Shown: positions 1-11,063, numbered from the stretch's first letter. The stretch is DNA of 64,000 bases from Diphasiastrum complanatum (GCA_029204225.1 CM055095.1:24378141-24442140); one strand, 5' to 3'. Translations and numbers: made by a program. The notes: generated by a model not told the origin, from the sequence alone.

Positions 1-401
1 TGGGTTTGCAGGAGCTCGAAGGGTACATTGACTAAGAGACCAAGCCCCACCACCTTCACGTTCACTCCTTTGATGGACAGCCTTTTTACCTCACCCCGTA
101 GCCATTTATGCTGGTTGCATCTTATAACAACAGCTTCACCGCTTGACAGGGTGACAGGCAGGGATGCAGTTGGAGATGGAGCTTCTGCCTCCCAAGTATC
201 CTGGCTATGAATCGAAGCATGAAGAGAGGCACTTGGCCTTGAATTATGAGTGTTTGAGATAGCGTTATTATGAGAGGAGGGTATTGCATGGCTTGTGGGA
301 TTTCCTGTCTTTCCCTGAGTTTCTATCCATGGCCATTCTGTTTTTCCTCGATGCCCAAACTGCTGCTGCTTGCTTGCCAGTTTGTAGGCCACATTCTCCA
401 T
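1..401 (-). CDS. 5' coding exon of an unrecognised protein (partial, runs off left edge)
   Basis: On the minus strand an open frame of 133 codons starts at an ATG (399-401) and runs off the window without a stop. An in-frame TAG lies about 10 nt upstream, so this ATG is the first possible start. The protein begins MENVAYKLASKQQQ. It has a Ser/Thr/Asn/Pro-rich, probably disordered middle (residues ~30-85), then a compact stretch of alternating hydrophobic and basic residues (~86-130, including SGEAVVIRCNQHKWLRGEV). The second half reads like a small beta-rich domain, but I do not recognise the family and assign no function. Codon use and lack of stops favour real coding. A second ATG upstream in another frame could act as an upstream start, so the true first exon may differ. 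A (CT)n tract (gene sense) lies about 280 bp upstream. Confidence 0.6.
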   Translation of the reverse strand, partial: MENVAYKLASKQQQFGHRGKTEWPWIETQGKTGNPTSHAIPSSHNNAISNTHNSRPSASLHASIHSQDTWEAEAPSPTASLPVTLSSGEAVVIRCNQHKWLRGEVKRLSIKGVNVKVVGLGLLVNVPFELLQT

Positions 402-675
402 GCCTGCCTACCAAGTAGCAAATGTTTTGTTCCATCCAGCCTCTTTTATGCAACTACAAAAGAAAAAGAAGGATTGTTTTCAAACAATATAAGGATCTAG
501 ACCTGTCCATGAAATTGGAATGCTTCTGCAACATCTACTGGAATTGGGTTTGTAATCAATCCAGCCAGCGCCCATATTGGTAGCTCCTGGTCATAAAACA
601 TGAGAATTATCATGGGTGGCAAAAGAATCTGTCACTCTTTGGAGAGGTAACAGGTAATACAAATCAAAATTGAAA

Positions 676-680
<5 letters not shown>
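402..680. other. Probable 5' leader/upstream region of the left-edge gene
   Basis: No separate gene seen. In the minus sense this is the sequence just upstream of the ATG at 401. It contains a short out-of-frame ATG reading frame overlapping the start. No clear TATA box or splice acceptor could be fixed. Confidence 0.3.

Positions 681-745
<65 letters not shown>
681..745. repeat. (AG)n microsatellite, ~65 bp
   Basis: Uninterrupted AG dinucleotide tract. In the sense of the minus-strand gene to its left it is a (CT)n tract, a frequent component of plant 5' leaders and proximal promoters. A regulatory role is inference. Confidence 0.95.
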
Positions 746-746
<1 letters not shown>

Positions 747-1078
747 GCGACCGTCGGGGATGAGAATTGGTAGTGTGAGGAGGAGTAACGGTTGGGAAGC
801 CGTTGTCAGCCTAAATGCAAAATAGAAGTCGAAAAGGTATTTGGAAGTTCAAAGGTCCTTAATTAAGTAAGGGGGAAGGCCCCCGGGGGGGGGGGGGGGG
901 CGCTTCCCTAAATGCCAGCAGATTTTTTTTATTATTTTTATTTTTAGAAAGTATACTTCCAAAATAGCAAATTCAGATTTCATTCGCCTTTCTAAAAATA
1001 GTAACTGAACATTACAAAAATGTAATGTGCTTCTCAAACTTTAAAAAAATAGCAAAAGTACCTTACAAATATGTAATA
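746..1078. other. Intergenic, with a 16-bp G run
   Basis: No gene seen. A CCCC run followed by 16 Gs (885-900) is flanked by AT-rich sequence with short direct repeats of the type 'aaaatagcaaa'. The G run could form a quadruplex or reflect a poorly resolved homopolymer. Confidence 0.4.
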
Positions 1079-1158
1079 GATAACTGGCCCGGTTATGAGT
1101 TTTTGGGAGGGCGAGCCCTCCCAAAAAACTCATAATGGCCCTTGTGGGGCCTGTTATC
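1079..1158. repeat. Foldback/inverted-repeat element, ~80 bp
   Basis: The ends GATAACTGGCCC and GGGCCTGTTATC are inverted repeats with one mismatch. Inside, ATGAG-T5-GGGAGGGC pairs with GCCCTCCC-A6-CTCAT around a 2-nt loop. The unit can form an almost continuous hairpin. It resembles a very small MITE or a hairpin terminator-like structure. No transposase source or clear target duplication was found. Confidence 0.6.
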
Positions 1159-2559
1159 TTACGTTATTAGCACGTTTTAATACGTATCAATATATCATAT
1201 TGTACCTTATGACCGTATGAATACATCGCGATCCCGACAGATTTCTTTGTCTCTAGCCTGAGAGATTTCTCTATCTCTCTCTCGTGAGTGACTTGCATTC
1301 CAATCCACGGCATCTAATAGGTATCGATCCGAATACCCACGGACCTCTGGCCTCAATCGACCGTGAAGGAAATGTGGATGAGGATCTGTTAAGTGGCGCT
1401 CACTCTGAGCTAACGTCTAACCCATGATTGTAGCCTACCGGGCAGCTCCATCTCTAAACAAGAGACTTTCTTTGATCTCGAAAAAACTGCAAGGGTGAAG
1501 GAGAAAAACCGTGAGGGCAACCATATATTAGGAAAACCAACTCTGTACATGGTAGGATTTTAGCATGGCTATGCCGGCTATTTTTACAACTGGCCAAAAA
1601 GTCGTAAAACTTTATCACAAGCCATTTCTAAGGCTGCAACCTTTTCTCTAGCCACATTTAGGGCGGGCTGGGATCCAATTCTAGGTGGATCGGCACTTTT
1701 GGCTCGGTCTTACAAAACTTGGCCACAAAATATTTTTGACGATTTTTTCAAAAGTCAGTTTCTTACTTTTAAACTATGTCTAGCCACTTTAGGGCGGGCT
1801 ACGACCCAGTTCTAAGGCAAATTTGTGCCAATTTTTTTCTAATAACCAGGTTTTACATGCCGGTTTTTCGATTATTGCAAACTTATACTTCAATATTAGC
1901 CCAATTTTCCGTGCAAAAATATCGGCTAACAGATGCCATGTTGAAAATGCAGCAAAAATAGTTCAATAAATGTTTGAAATAATGGAGAAAGCACCTTGAA
2001 TGGATCCAATTGAGATCCTTTAGCAAAAACACCAACCAATTTAGTGTTTCCTAGCTTTCCATTGGCTTGAACTCCACTATAAGGCTCAAACACTTGCAAT
2101 TTCCTTCACATGTGTGAATGTACGGACTGACACAAGAATATTACAGAACCTTGATTTGCTAATCAATCCCACAATTGAAAAGAACTCAACACAAATAGCA
2201 AATATCAAGCATATGGATCATCAACAACATTGGTAGATGCAAAACCAAATTTTTACTCATAAATTGATGGAGAAACCATCACATATTTATACATTAGTAG
2301 CTTGGATCTGAGAATTTTAGGGCTTCTTTGAACTCATCATAACCTAACCCTAACATTTAACCTAATTGATCATTGGATCCAAAAACAATGAAAAACATGC
2401 TATTTTTGGGTCCTATTTTCTGTCTACCCTATCTGTGCACCTTTTGGCCTCTTTTCAAAGGTGCCACCACAATGTAACATGTAGAATAAAGCTTTGGAAA
2501 AGCATCCTATGCTATTTGGCACGTGTGGCATCCAATTACATGGCCATCTTGCCAATTAC
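1159..2559. other. Non-coding, with a ~132-bp spaced direct repeat
   Basis: No gene seen. The segment 'tctagccac..ttagggcgggct' occurs at 1647-1683 and again at 1779-1814, followed by related sequence (ggatccaattcta / cgacccagttcta), suggesting a local tandem duplication. The right part probably belongs to an LTR ending at 2595. Confidence 0.35.
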
Positions 2560-2606
2560 AATACATATGACCAAACTAGCTTGTGAATTTTAACACTCCT
2601 CCTCAC
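2560..2606 (-). repeat. Possible LTR end and polypurine tract of a minus-strand copia-like element
   Basis: In the minus sense GTGAGGAGGAG is followed directly by TGTTAAAATTC. This matches the usual polypurine tract/TG junction at the start of a 3' LTR. The other LTR end and any coding region were not identified, so this may be an LTR relic. Confidence 0.35.
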
Positions 2607-3785
2607 AATGAGTCTGAAATTATAAAGGGACAAAAAATGGAGAGAGTTAGCCTTACGATCATGAATGTAGCATTTTCAAATTCAGAACACTCAGAAGGCC
2701 TCAACTTCAGTGTTCAATCAGAAAATGATATTTGGTGATTGGCAACTTTTCAGATATAGTAGTTCCTTTATAGATTTCATAGGGATAATCTTATATGGAT
2801 TCTATTTGGATAATCTTCTCTATGTTAACATTATGCTATATCTTTTTTTTGGTTCTCTTATAGGTGTTGAAAGGAGACCATGACATTCTCTCATGGATAT
2901 TTAGTAGAACTGTTGGATTTATCACCACTACTCACCTAAATCCCATGTTAATCTAGTTCCATTCATATCGATGTATTTTTACATGCATTGTCGCACAATC
3001 TATAGAAATATATCACTGAAGATAGGCAAGAGAATGGCACTACATTTCAAAGCTTTAGTATTTTTCTGTCTCTCCTTACAATTCTCTCTATCGGACTACG
3101 CCGACTAATCGGGTATCCACAAGTTAGGCCAAGACAATCGGGCATGGACGAACTATCGGACCTTGGATACTTGAGCGTGGAGTTTTTAAACTCTCACGAT
3201 CCATTGCCTCCATGAAACGTTAACAGAAAAATAGTTAATGACCGTTTAGCTAAACTTTTAGCTAATTAAATCTTGTAATCTAGTCTAGTATGATATATGT
3301 ATTAGATAGACATGAACAACATAATATATAATACAGAAACACAATTATGAACGCAACAGTCACTGAGGCACATATCAAGGGACAGAGATAGTTCTAACAG
3401 TAGCTAGTTCCATTCGTGAATAGAGAACACCTCTTTCACGCCGACACGCTGATCTGGGAAACATACAAGGCTCAAAAAAAATTTCTGATGTATACTCGAT
3501 TTTGATAATATAGATGACAATTTTTCTACTCAATGTGCAATCTCTAAAATCTTGTGATGCTTGTTCAATTTTACCAAAAGATATATTTTTTCCTTTGTCC
3601 ATAAACTCATTGTCAGATTAGTAGTAGATATCTGCTGTTCAAAGGATGATTGATCGTGATTTGAGGAGATAGCCTTATCCAATACATCGGCTCCATTTGA
3701 GCTCAAATTGGAATAGTCGCCTGAGCCAAAATACTCGGCCTCAACACTTCCTACAGAGTGACCCGATTGTTCGGTTTCATTCTAG
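2607..3785. other. Non-coding, probable LTR/leader debris
   Basis: No gene recognised. The right-hand part leads directly into a copia primer-binding site, so some of it is probably the 5' LTR of that element. I could not place its TG start because no second LTR is present. Confidence 0.3.
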
Positions 3786-3992
3786 TAGTGGTACCAGAGC
3801 CACAAGGCTTAGTCAAAGCCTCATCACTAAGACTATAGCTTCCATACACAACATCAAATCAAAGATTTGCACAGTACTTGAGATAGACGAATCAAACTTC
3901 CTTGCTTGGAAAGTGAAGACCTCGCTCATCTTAAGAGGAGAAGCCTTATGGCAGTGGGTGGATGGCACCGAAGAGATGCCAGCAAGACTTTG
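3786..3992 (+). pseudogene. Ty1/copia remnant: primer-binding site plus start of gag
   Basis: The sequence TGGTACCAGAGCC (3789-3801) matches the initiator-Met tRNA primer-binding site of plant copia elements with one change. It is followed by an open stretch containing LEIDESNFLAWKVKTSLILR and ending near GEALWQWVDG. This is the pattern of the copia Gag N-terminal domain (UBN2/DUF4219 type: a 'D-x-SNF-x-W' start, then '...WxxVDG'). The frame stops at 3993 and nothing further of gag or pol follows, so this is the 5' end of a truncated element. Confidence 0.7.
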
Positions 3993-5658
3993 AAGGAATC
4001 CTTAGTGAAAGGTGTATGTGACATCTTCCCTTTGTTGCACATGTAACAGGGTGTCAGGTTTTCATCTCTGATAAGCTATTCATCCATCATTGAACTATCG
4101 AGCTAACCATCGACTCAATTGTTCGACTATCGAACACTAACACGCCGGACAAAATCTCTAATAGAATTAAATTATGTCCAATATTGACTGCTAACAACAC
4201 GTAGTGCCTTAATCCCATTTGTAAAAGTATAGATTAAGTATTCTTTTAATCGCATAGCCATGTGCATATATTCAATAACAATTGATGTAAAGTAGTTGCT
4301 CGTACTGTTACTCTAACGCTACGTTATTTTTCGATTGTATCTCATTCGATCTTTCTCTTTGTTATTATAGAGTATTGTATCAAAAGGATCACGCATGCAA
4401 CTGCATTAAGACTTGTAAAAATTATTTGACTAGGTCGACTTGTTCTAGAAACTCAAGCATTGTCATGTTGTGTCATTTGAATTATTTCTGTTTTCGTTTG
4501 AGTCATAGTCTTGTAGATAAATTGATTCATAGATTAAACTACTCATATGATTGATAATTCATGTCCATTGTAATGCTCTAAGATTTGTTCCATTTCACTT
4601 TCGCAATTAAATCTAAATCAATCTTAGTCATGCATATTTACGGAATCGACTGTTTCAATCCCAATGACTTATCATGTAGGGCGATCTTCAAATTATCGAA
4701 GGTAGCTTGAATCTGATAGACGTACATTCATACATTGAGGATCATCGGCCAATCTCGATATCATTGTTTTTCGTAGCAAGCAAGAGTGTCTATTAGAAGA
4801 CAGAGAGAAAGTTTTAAGAAAGCTTTGTCACAAAAAAAATTGGCAAGAGCTTCGCTAGCATTGGTGATAAAAATAAAAAGAAATTGGCCCTTATATAGGC
4901 AGTTTTGGAGGGTCTATTAGACAAAATGTTGTTTTGGCATATCAGATTTGAAAAAAATTTGACAGGCCTCTTCAATACTATGAAAATAGCTATAAAAAAT
5001 GTCTGAAGGTTTCTGGCCAATCATCAAGCTTGGCGAAGGTACTGTAGATCTGACGAGGGCTGAACTCTTGCTTACTCTCACTTAGCTCCACTACTGCAAT
5101 AAATGAATTTTTTCAAGGTTTCAACCCTCATCCAACCTAATTTTATTGTTATGAATCCATCTGTCAGGTCGACGAAGGTTCATAATGACTCCTTGATGTT
5201 CAACGAAGGTTCTCCATTTGGCATAGGGCTAAACTCTCACCTGAAACTCTCGCCTGACATCAAAAATGGTACTTCTACTGCAAACTAATCTTCGTCCAGT
5301 TTACTATAAGTAAATCTGATTATGAAAAATCATTTGGAAGCTTGGTGAGGGTTGATATGACTATTTGAATTCAAATCTAGTTCTGATAATGATTATATGC
5401 TCAAATTTTACTCAAAAAAATTTTTTATATTCTTGGAAGTATTTTGCTTTCTCTTTTTCAGACCTGATAACCTTTCTGACTTTTTGTTCATTATTTTTTA
5501 TTTTTATTTTTTCTCGTTTGTACTATCTTTTTTCGAAAAATGAAAAATAAGTAATTCAAAACAACAAAACTGAAAAATCAAAGAAAGATATAAATAGCAG
5601 ATTATCAATTAGGTAGGAGGACCATGTAGCCTAAACTTGCGTAATCAGCTATCATTTA
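3993..5658. other. Non-coding, AT-rich; probable gypsy leader debris in the right half
   Basis: No gene seen. From about 5030 the text contains 'cgaaggtt' and 'ctctcgc' motifs like those in the untranslated parts of the gypsy elements at 26-38 kb, consistent with a decayed copy that includes the integrase scrap to the right. Confidence 0.35.
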
Positions 5659-5955
5659 TTAGACTATCAAATCGTTTTCCGTCAAGATGTTCCAAGACCA
5701 CAACTTCGTAAGATAAAATTTCAGTTTACTCTTGATCAGCTTGGTTTTGTACATCAAGGCCAAATCTCTCTTTTTCAAATCCTTCTTATGTAAACGTCGA
5801 CCATGCCATGCCTTGCGACAAGCTTTCTCAGCTGCATCTCGATTAGTGTGTTGTAAAAGACGAGGAGTATTAAGAATGCCAAGTTGATACATGAAAAGTG
5901 AGAGATAGATTTGTTTTCTCAAATATGCATCCCGATCGGTGTGTTGTGAAGGCAA
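5659..5955 (-). pseudogene. Ty3/gypsy integrase C-terminal remnant
   Basis: The minus-strand frame contains RKAWHGRRLHKKDLKKRDLA followed by LMYKTKLIKSKLKF. This aligns by eye with the C-terminal integrase segment of the gypsy element at ~31.9-32.1 kb, which has KAWHDRKLQKKDLRSGDLVL then MYKTKAIKGKLKF. A duplicated 'QHTDRDA / QHTNRDA' segment lies in the N-terminal part. No catalytic core is present. It is an isolated, decayed fragment of a related element in the opposite orientation. Confidence 0.7.
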
Positions 5956-6069
5956 GTATCAACAATATCAACTTAAGCAAGGGACTACGGCCTGCAAAGC
6001 CACCTCCCCAATGATCTGCTATAGCACAACCAACACATTCCTCTCCCACGTGCTCTCCCTACTTGTGAA

Positions 6070-6071
<2 letters not shown>

Positions 6072-6121
<50 letters not shown>
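6072..6121. repeat. (CT)n microsatellite, ~50 bp
   Basis: Uninterrupted CT tract in otherwise unassigned sequence. Confidence 0.95.
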
Positions 6122-6123
<2 letters not shown>

Positions 6124-6690
6124 GGATGCTTCTTCTTTTATTTTCACCATGTTCTATCAAACAAGTGGACAACAACAAACATATCGCTTCTTCAAAAACA
6201 CAAGGTTTTAATTCAATGTACCTTCTATACTTGCACAAAAGTTTTTTTCTTAACTAAAGAAATTTTCCACTTCCAATTTAAAAAGACTCTACAAAATTTT
6301 ATAATTTAAAATCTTAACTAGAAGGAAATAAATATCCCCACTCTCACTCATGACCTTCGGGGAAACACAATGCATGACACTATATAAGCATGCAGTGTTG
6401 ACGATTGTTCCTCACAACACCGTGAAGAGTTCGCTTGTCTCTCAACTACAGCAAGCGCGCCCTACTAGTTTGTTATTTGGCAAAAGATTTCATACGGTAA
6501 GTACCCTTCGATTCAATGTTTACTATAGCAGCTCTCTCTTCACACCTATAGCATTCGGTATGATACTTTCAAGCTAACTCTCGGATATGGCTAGAGCTTA
6601 CTTATCACATGGAGCTTTTGTATAAAACTTTTTATGATTGAATGGTAGCTGTCTAAGCGGTTTTATTAAAATAGATACATGTCCATCCTG
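6122..6690. other. Non-coding
   Basis: No gene or recognised element seen; leads into the ~68-bp tandem array. Confidence 0.3.
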
Positions 6691-7180
6691 CCTGATGGAC
6701 ACACTTTGCTTATTTGCATCTCTTCAAAAGTGTTCAGGTGGCAACGATGAACCACTAGCTGCCTCCTCATCTATGAGAATGTCTTTATATTTTAATGGAC
6801 AGCGATGGAATGGCCCTTTCATTAGCTATCTTGTGGCTTCAAAATAAGCACAAAGGATTGCCTCTGTCCAACGATGGATAGCAGGGTCACTCTTTTACTT
6901 CTGGAAAATGTATCAAAAGGTTGATAGACATTTTGTCCAGCGATAGACAGCAAGCTCCATCTAACTGTTTTTTTTAAATTTGGAAACACACCTCCTACCA
7001 TCCAGCGCTGGACAGTAGGATCATCTACTTTTTTTTCTTTGATGGTTTATGTGATTCATAGGCTTATTGCCAGCGATGGACAACAAGCCAAAACACTCTT
7101 TATTGATTGATGCTTCTTATGTTTATACCTTCTACTATGCAGCGATAAATAGAAGGATACTTTATGGCTCACTTCTAACA
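6691..7180. repeat. Degenerate ~68-bp tandem array with dyad-symmetric core
   Basis: A core close to CCAGCGATGGACAGCAGG recurs with matching points near 6800, 6869, 6938, 7003, 7071 and 7140, i.e. spacings of 69, 69, 65, 68 and 69 bp. Weaker copies lie near 6690 and 6742. The core is an imperfect palindrome (TGTCCAGCGATGGACA); the copy at 7002 contains a perfect TCCAGCGCTGGA. Between cores the sequence is T-rich and more diverged. It could be an old minisatellite or an array of protein-binding dyads. No coding potential is convincing. Confidence 0.7.
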
Positions 7181-8830
7181 ATCATAAGAAAAGTTTTTCT
7201 AGAAATGCTCAAGGGATTGAGCATTGACTTGATCTCTGATCTTGCAATAAAATGATACTCTCAAATGTCTCTTCATGCTTTCAGTCTCATCTTACAATAC
7301 TAAACTGTTATCGGTGCATGTGATAATGTAGCATCGTTTTGTTACTACGGCCTGTTATCACCTGTTATCATCGATGTTCTGGTTCATACTCGAACCAAGC
7401 ATCATCTTGCTCCAAAAAAAGGTATGTTACCTACTGAAACTTCATAATGCAAGCAATTTAGCACACTCTGTGTACATTGTCTAAACATTTTTACATAACT
7501 CGTATACGTAGCTATGGGCTAAAAGGACTATTTTCCTGTTGTTATGATCTAAAGAGAACAATGGCAGCCTCTCAAGAAGTCACGTCTACAAACATTTAGG
7601 TATGATTTCTTATTATCGATTTTCATGCGAACCTTATGTAGCATGTACAAGCATGGGATGAGTAGTTCTATATATCTTAATATCTATTTCTCCTCAACAC
7701 ATTCAAAAAATGACATAAATAAAAGAGACTGCATCTAATCTTAAAAGCAAACCGACTGAACTGTTCTTAAAAAAATCCTTGTCAAAAACCTAATAGTAGG
7801 GACTCCAAGAAAATGCTCTTAGACAGCATGGATATGTGTAAGATACTTAGCTTACGAAAGGGTTAAAATGGCATGGATCTGCCCTAATACCTTGTAAGAA
7901 CATTGGAGCTCTCTCGCTAAAAATAATTTATGTCTATACAAGGTAATGTCCCTATACCATGGTTGATATATGGGTATTGTATAGCATGGATTTGCTCAGA
8001 AGCAATCATACAATCAACCATGGCAAAACTTAACCCTACCCTAGTAAGTGTTACTTTAGACCTTTGGTGAGATACAACTGGAAAACATGGATATGCTCAA
8101 GAGTATGGACAGTAGTGCGTGACATACCTTGATCTGCAAGGGTCACTTGGGTTAGCATGGCATGAATTTGCCCTAATACCAGCACACGTGTCCACACCAA
8201 GTCTTTTGGCTAAGTAAAATGTAAACAGTTAAAATTATGCATACTCTTTTTATAGCTAAAAATGAACTGATATGAACCAATTGCCCGTAAACTGGACTCA
8301 TCCTGATACGGCAATATTAGGGCTTGGCCTATCGCTAAAATGTTTTTTTTTTGTTTGGGAAGACTAGACTATGATTTATAAATTGCTATTCAAAGTTGTA
8401 AAGTAGTATAACTTCTTTTGGACATGAATAACAACTGATGCTCAGCTATGACACCTGTCTTCCCCACTGTACTAATTCGTGTGGTTTTGTGTTGTGGGAT
8501 GGTAGCAAGTATCAGTTGGACGTCTTGAAAGTGGTGATGCTTCATGGTGCTTTTTAGTACTGTATTTTACTTTTCAATTAGATTTTACCTTATGAATAAA
8601 GGCTTCAAAAGGTTTCAGTCTTGCTTTGTCAAGAGGAACTAAGTTCAATCTTGTATCTCTCTCTCTACATCATGGTGGTGCAAATCTGACTATTCCTTGG
8701 TTGGGATAGTATTGAAACCTTTATGTTTTATCCGATTCATAAGCTAACAAAGTTCTATTTTTATGTTTTAGTCCACATGATGGTTTCAGGATGCTGCCTC
8801 TTTGGGTTATGGGGAGCCCCTTCCTCCACC

Positions 8831-8831
<1 letters not shown>
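7181..8831. other. Non-coding, with a scattered 'GCATGGAT' repeat family
   Basis: No gene seen. Related segments starting 'gcatggat(a/c/t)tg' followed by 'ccctaatacc' or 'ctca(a/g)a' occur near 7826, 7871, 7984, 8085 and 8155, irregularly spaced. They look like remains of an old duplicated sequence. Confidence 0.35.

Positions 8832-8903
<72 letters not shown>
8832..8903. repeat. (AG)n microsatellite, ~72 bp, inside a copia remnant
   Basis: Uninterrupted AG tract abutting the copia reverse-transcriptase frame. Read through, it would encode an (Arg-Glu)n run, which I regard as an artefact of repeat expansion. Confidence 0.95.
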
Positions 8904-8904
<1 letters not shown>

Positions 8905-9752
8905 ACTTAGTTCCTCTTGAAAAAGCAAGGCTGAAACCTTTTGAAGCCTTCACCTCAAAAGTAGAAGATGCTTTGAGTTCAAAAGAATGGTACCAAGCTA
9001 TGTTAGATGAGTATAATGCTTTGATTGATAATAGAACTTGGATCCTTTTTTATAGACCTTCTAAGAATGTGATAGGATGTAAATGGGTGTTCAAACTCAA
9101 GCTAAATTCAAATGGAAGCATAAGCAAACATAAATCAAGGCTAGTTGTCAAGAGATATGCCCAAGTGGAGGATATAGATTATGTGGAGTCCTTTGCACCC
9201 GTGGCCAAGATGGTCACAATAAGGTTAATTCTTGCTCTTGCCTCTCATTTTGGATGGATGCTTTGTCAAATGGATGTGTCAAATGCATTTCTTAATGGAT
9301 TCTTGGAAGAAGACATCTTCATGGAGCAGCCCCAAGGATTCATCAAGCTCGGGCTAGAGGACAAGGCCTGTCATCTACAAAGGAGCATCTATGGCTTGAA
9401 GCAAGCCTCTAGGTCTTGGAATTCAAGACTACATGATTATCTTATCCTTGGTTTCTCTCAAAGTGAATATGATCCTAGATTATATCTTAAGTTTAATGAT
9501 CATGGTTTTGTACTCTTGTTAATCTATGGTGATAGTATTGTTGGAATCAAGAAAGTCAAGATAGATCTTTCATTAGAGTTCAAGATGGTAGATCTAGGTG
9601 ATCTTCATTATATTTCAGGCATAGAAGTCATTAGAGGGCCTGATTTTATCTTCATTTGTCAAACAAACTATGCTCAAAGTTTGCTAAATAAGTTTAAGAT
9701 GCAAGATTGCAAGTATGTAGAAACTCTCATGGAGCAAGATGTAAAAGTGTAA
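8904..9752 (+). pseudogene. Ty1/copia reverse transcriptase fragment (RVT_2)
   Basis: An open frame of about 280 codons downstream of the (AG)n tract covers most of the copia-type reverse transcriptase. Landmarks are WYQAMLDEYNALIDNRTW, VIGCKWVFKLKLNSNGS, YVESFAPVAKMVTIRLILAL, MDVSNAFLNGFLEEDIFMEQ and SIYGLKQASRSW. The active-site box, normally YVDD, reads YGDS (9525-9536), so the second catalytic Asp is replaced by Ser. The frame stops soon after the palm domain (LMEQDVKV) and no RNase H follows. No integrase precedes it: the sequence left of the microsatellite is unrelated. It is an inactive internal fragment. Confidence 0.85.
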
Positions 9753-10112
9753 GATTATTATTCAATATACAACAATTCTGTAGCAAGTGTTATTACACTC
9801 AACAATCAACCAGTTGAGGCCGATTTTGCTTCAAGCCATTGTACTCAATTTTTCCCAATCAATTAGAGTGCAATTTTCTCTACACTACTGTTTTGTTCTA
9901 TTGCGCATTGTTACTAGTTATTCATTTTGATTATTTGCTGCTAACTAACGTGCTTCTAATCTGCAACCACCCATTGCTTAATTTCCGCTGCTATTCTGCA
10001 AATTTCCAATTTCGTATCAACGTTCGGTTTTATCAGAACCCATTCCTGATAACTCATCGCTTCCAAAGTGGTACCAGAGTTCATCTCTGATCAAACCCAC
10101 TAATTTACGACA
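9753..10112 (+). repeat. Probable 5' LTR/leader of a copia element
   Basis: Non-coding stretch that ends at a copia primer-binding site, so it should contain the 3' part of a 5' LTR. No second LTR copy was found for comparison, and a related but diverged tRNA-binding motif (gtggtaccagag, ~10070) lies just upstream. Boundaries are unresolved. Confidence 0.4.
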
Positions 10113-10124
10113 TGGTATCAGAGC
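10113..10124 (+). other. Copia primer-binding site (initiator-Met tRNA type)
   Basis: TGGTATCAGAGC is the canonical plant copia primer-binding site. It lies about 160 bp upstream of the gag frame of the same element. Confidence 0.8.
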
Positions 10125-10280
10125 GGGTGGCTCAATAATCTGCATTTCTATTGTAGGTTATCAGTCTTGTTTCTACCAAGAATTACTTTCGACAAGCGCG
10201 CAATCAGCAATATTCCGATATCGTTGTTTCTACCAACAATCTCGCTCACTAAACTAGAACGGATCCGTCTTCTAGTTCAT

Positions 10281-11063
10281 CTCTGATTGACAAACGGAGA
10301 GAATTACCATCTATGGAAATTCAAGATGAGAGTTGCACTACTTGCCAAAGAACTATGGGACATAGTTTATGGCACAAAAGTCAAACCAGAAGGTGATGCA
10401 GCCATCATCACCAAATGGAGACAGCGAAATGGCAAGGCATTTGCCTTGATCACACTTAATATCAAAGATTCCCAAATTTGTCATATCCAAACTACTTAGA
10501 ATGCTAAAGATGTGTGGGACATCCTAACAACCCTCTTAGATCGAATTCAGATTCAACATCAAATTTTTGGATCTTCATCATTCCAGCCAATGCAGAAACT
10601 ATTCTGCAAATATTGTAAGAGGACTGGCCATGTTATCAAGGACTGCAAAACTTTGAAATACAACAATCAAAAGAAGAAACAATTCCAACAACAAGCAAAT
10701 TCTGCAACAACCAATCACTCGATCCAACAACAAGAGGAAGATGAAACAGCCTTCATGACCAAGGTCGGAGAAGAGCAGGATATCGATTCTTGGTATCTGG
10801 ACTCGGGAGCAACACAACACATGACGACTCACCATCGAGACTGGTTCCAAAGCTACAAATCATTCACCCATTCAAGAGTTGTGCAACTTGGAGACAACTC
10901 ATCTCATTTCATCAAGGGTAAAGGAGTCAGGGTCAAATTTCAGAAAGGTGAAGTAAAGTTGTTGTCCATTGTTCTTCACGTTCCAAATCTGACCAAAATT
11001 TTGCTCTCAATAAGCAGAATTACTGATTTTGGTCATAGATACAAAGGGCTGCACTATTCTTGA
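10281..11063 (+). pseudogene. Ty1/copia gag-protease region, broken
   Basis: Two consecutive frames separated by a stop at ~10498 encode a copia Gag. The first has the N-terminal Gag segment (GENYHLWKFKMRVALLAKEL). The second has a CCHC zinc knuckle (CKYCKRTGHVIKDC) and an aspartic-protease motif (WYLDSGATQHMT), followed by VLHVPNLTKILLSISRITDF. Most of Gag between the two frames is missing, since the zinc knuckle comes very soon after the N-terminal part. The element continues as a pre-integrase frame at 11179. By eye it belongs to the same family as the copia element at 46.2-49.1 kb, which shares 'LLSISRITD-x-GHR'-type text. Confidence 0.8.

Noticed and set aside
8802-8903. An (Arg-Glu)n domain resembling RNA-splicing factor RE repeats
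   Set aside because: It is only the AG microsatellite read through; the flanks are a copia remnant and unrelated DNA.
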